From Caldilinea sp. (GTDB lineage: Bacteria > Chloroflexota > Anaerolineae > Caldilineales > Caldilineaceae), in contig JAPLGY010000047.1 of NCBI GenBank assembly GCA_026389955.1, forward strand, positions 1-5,596: 5,596 nt of DNA, given 5' to 3'. Under the pieces are notes generated by a model. It was not told where the DNA came from, did no database searches, and saw only the letters and a list, made by a program, of their open reading frames with translations. This document shows positions 4,778 to 5,596 of the stretch, one piece after another (within the stretch, counting starts at the first letter, position 1; each line of letters begins with the position of its first letter). The position numbers and the translations under genes were made by a program.

Positions 4778-5404
4778 CTACAAAAACATTTGCGCCGACC
4801 ATCTGGGGGTAGCGGTCAGGGCGATCAAGGTCCCCGAAAGCAGGCTGCGTGTGCGCGACTGATAGACAAACAAAAAGAGCAGCAGCGCCACCCCGTAGGA
4901 GAGCAGATCGAGCCAGAAGCGCGCCCGTTGGAAGCCAGGCTGGCCAGGCTCGACGGTCGCGTACAGGCTGTAGAACGCCAGAATCAAAAAGAGACCAGCG
5001 GACAGGATGACGGCAACCTGCAGCAGGCGGGTCGGAACGGCGGGCAGCAGCACGATGGTGATGATGCTGATGGCCGCAGGCAGCGCCCAGTAGGCCCAGG
5101 CCAGCCGCTGACGCCGGGCACGCAGCCGAGGGTGCAGGATGCTCTCGGCGCCCGCAGCGGCAGCCACCGCCAGAAGCGCCGCCATGAGGGTGGTGGCCGT
5201 CACCTCGACCTGGGTGGGGGAGCCAAAGGCCCAAAAACGGATCTCGACCGTGGGGATCCGCAGCAGCAGGCTCAGTCCAAAGCCAAAAACCAGCACCCAG
5301 GTGGCGACGCTGATGCGCTCTGGGTAGCTGGTGGCCCCGACCAGGGGCTGCTGCCGGACGCCGGGCCTGCGCCCGAACCAGCGGGCCCGCCACTTGCTCA
5401 ACAA
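4778..5404 (-). CDS. Multi-pass membrane protein, DUF5656-like, probably C-terminally truncated
   Basis: The frame ends at TAG 4778-4780 and is open back to TTG 5518; no ATG is available. I place the start near TTG 5404, because similarity to the left paralogue ends there and longer versions run into the promoter and start of the divergent gene. The start is uncertain. The protein opens with a basic cytoplasmic segment (KWRARWFGRRPG) and has about five membrane spans, including WVLVFGFGLSLLLRI, TTLMAALLAVAAAAG, WALPAAISIITIVLLP, LLQVAVILSAGLFLILAF and LSYGVALLLFLFVY. It then has SRTRSLLSGTLIALTAT, which looks like the start of a sixth span but stops after PRWSAQMFL. The YxxRxRSLLSxT pattern recalls the DUF5656 membrane family, from memory. 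The missing end suggests truncation where the hairpin block begins. No catalytic motif is visible; function unknown. Confidence 0.68.
   Translation of the reverse strand: MLSKWRARWFGRRPGVRQQPLVGATSYPERISVATWVLVFGFGLSLLLRIPTVEIRFWAFGSPTQVEVTATTLMAALLAVAAAAGAESILHPRLRARRQRLAWAYWALPAAISIITIVLLPAVPTRLLQVAVILSAGLFLILAFYSLYATVEPGQPGFQRARFWLDLLSYGVALLLFLFVYQSRTRSLLSGTLIALTATPRWSAQMFL
5330..5403. repeat. 74-bp dispersed direct repeat, right copy
   Basis: Partner of 283-356 (70 of 74 identical). On the minus strand it encodes the basic N-terminal segment of the membrane protein. Of the four differences, the two within the arginine-glutamine-rich part give one silent change and one Ile/Val change, consistent with selection on the peptide. 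Confidence 0.85.
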
Positions 5405-5414
5405 AAAGCTGACA

Positions 5415-5446
5415 GTCTTGACAAGACCAGCCAGGCCAGTCAGAAT
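5415..5446 (+). promoter_or_regulatory. Candidate promoter with overlapping palindrome
   Basis: A perfect TTGACA (5418-5423) is followed by a 17-bp spacer and CAGAAT (5441-5446, four of six to TATAAT). The -35 box lies in the perfect palindrome GTCTTG-A-CAAGAC (5415-5427), which could be an operator. It would drive the gene starting at 5497 with a leader of about 45 nt. The assignment rests only on box matches and spacing. Confidence 0.5.
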
Positions 5447-5496
5447 ACGAAGAGAGGGTGTACTGGTCTCTGTCGAAGACAAAGGAGTGTCAGACA

Positions 5497-5596
5497 ATGC
5501 GCGAGCAAAACGAAACAACGACCCCCCAAGAAGTCTGGCAGCTTCTGCGTGAATTGATCGAAATGCAAAAAGAGAGCGAGCGTCGCCTTCAGGAGA
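5497..5596 (+). CDS. 5' end of a coiled-coil protein, possibly DUF3782-type
   Basis: ATG 5497 follows a good Shine-Dalgarno sequence, AAAGGAG (5481-5487), with a 9-nt gap, and the frame stays open to the window edge (33 residues). The sequence has a short polar N-terminus and then EVWQLLRELIEMQKESERRLQE, an amphipathic helix with coiled-coil spacing. Proteins of Chloroflexota and cyanobacteria that begin this way (PEEVWxLxREL..Q.ETDRxxxE) often continue with heptad-like repeats and a C-terminal PD-(D/E)XK nuclease-like domain (DUF3782). Only the N-terminus is visible, so the family call is tentative while the gene itself is well supported. It is divergent from the membrane gene and has its own candidate promoter. 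Confidence 0.7.
   Translation, partial: MREQNETTTPQEVWQLLRELIEMQKESERRLQE

Noticed and set aside
4790..5557. Plus-strand open frame of 255 codons over the membrane gene
   Set aside because: The translation is Gln/Arg/Gly-rich and featureless, while the minus strand gives regular hydrophobic membrane spans and a paralogue.

Overview
The window is GC-rich DNA from the accessory part of a bacterial genome. The combination seen here (EAD-like/NACHT/FGE-sulfatase protein, Rpn-type PD-(D/E)XK remnant, a small multi-pass membrane protein, a probable start of a DUF3782-like coiled-coil gene, a CHAT-like N-terminus) is typical of Chloroflexota such as Anaerolineae or Caldilineae. That assignment is inference from gene content, not from a marker gene.

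Layout. 1-224: three 70-bp tandem repeats plus a partial fourth, carrying a compact GNRA-type hairpin. 241-369 (minus): a 42-codon remnant of a membrane-protein gene whose near-intact paralogue lies at 4778-5404. 484-582 (plus): a short chimeric ORF that joins a CHAT-protein-like N-terminus directly to the last codons of an FGE-sulfatase gene. 556-770: a diverged copy of the 3' end and downstream flank of the large gene. 817-1551 (minus): an N-terminally eroded Rpn/YhgA-like nuclease pseudogene with an internal TGA. 1545-1573: a strong sigma70-like promoter. 1659-4590 (plus): the main gene, interrupted by a single extra T near 3266-3270. 4591-4777: GC-rich hairpins and an inverted repeat between convergent genes. 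4778-5404 (minus): membrane protein, apparently truncated in its sixth membrane segment. 5497-end (plus): 5' end of a new gene.

Main gene. With one T removed the product is 976 residues: an N-terminal helical effector-associated-like domain (about 1-85), a NACHT NTPase (Walker A K252, Walker B D358/D361/E362), a helical linker, and a C-terminal FGE-sulfatase/C-type-lectin-fold domain (about 746-976). This is the architecture of STAND-type biological-conflict (immune or programmed-death) sensors. The last 24 codons before the conserved GFRCVR tail carry the signature expected of a diversity-generating retroelement (DGR) variable region: 21 of 24 end in a pyrimidine and many fit an AAY template codon altered at its adenines. 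No reverse transcriptase or template repeat is in the window, so a DGR acting in trans is a hypothesis.

The repeated ends (membrane-gene 5' end; FGE 3' end with its downstream block) occur on both sides of the main gene. This suggests an array of conflict cassettes, each with a membrane gene divergent from an effector-like gene and an FGE-ended sensor, in which the left cassette has collapsed by deletion.
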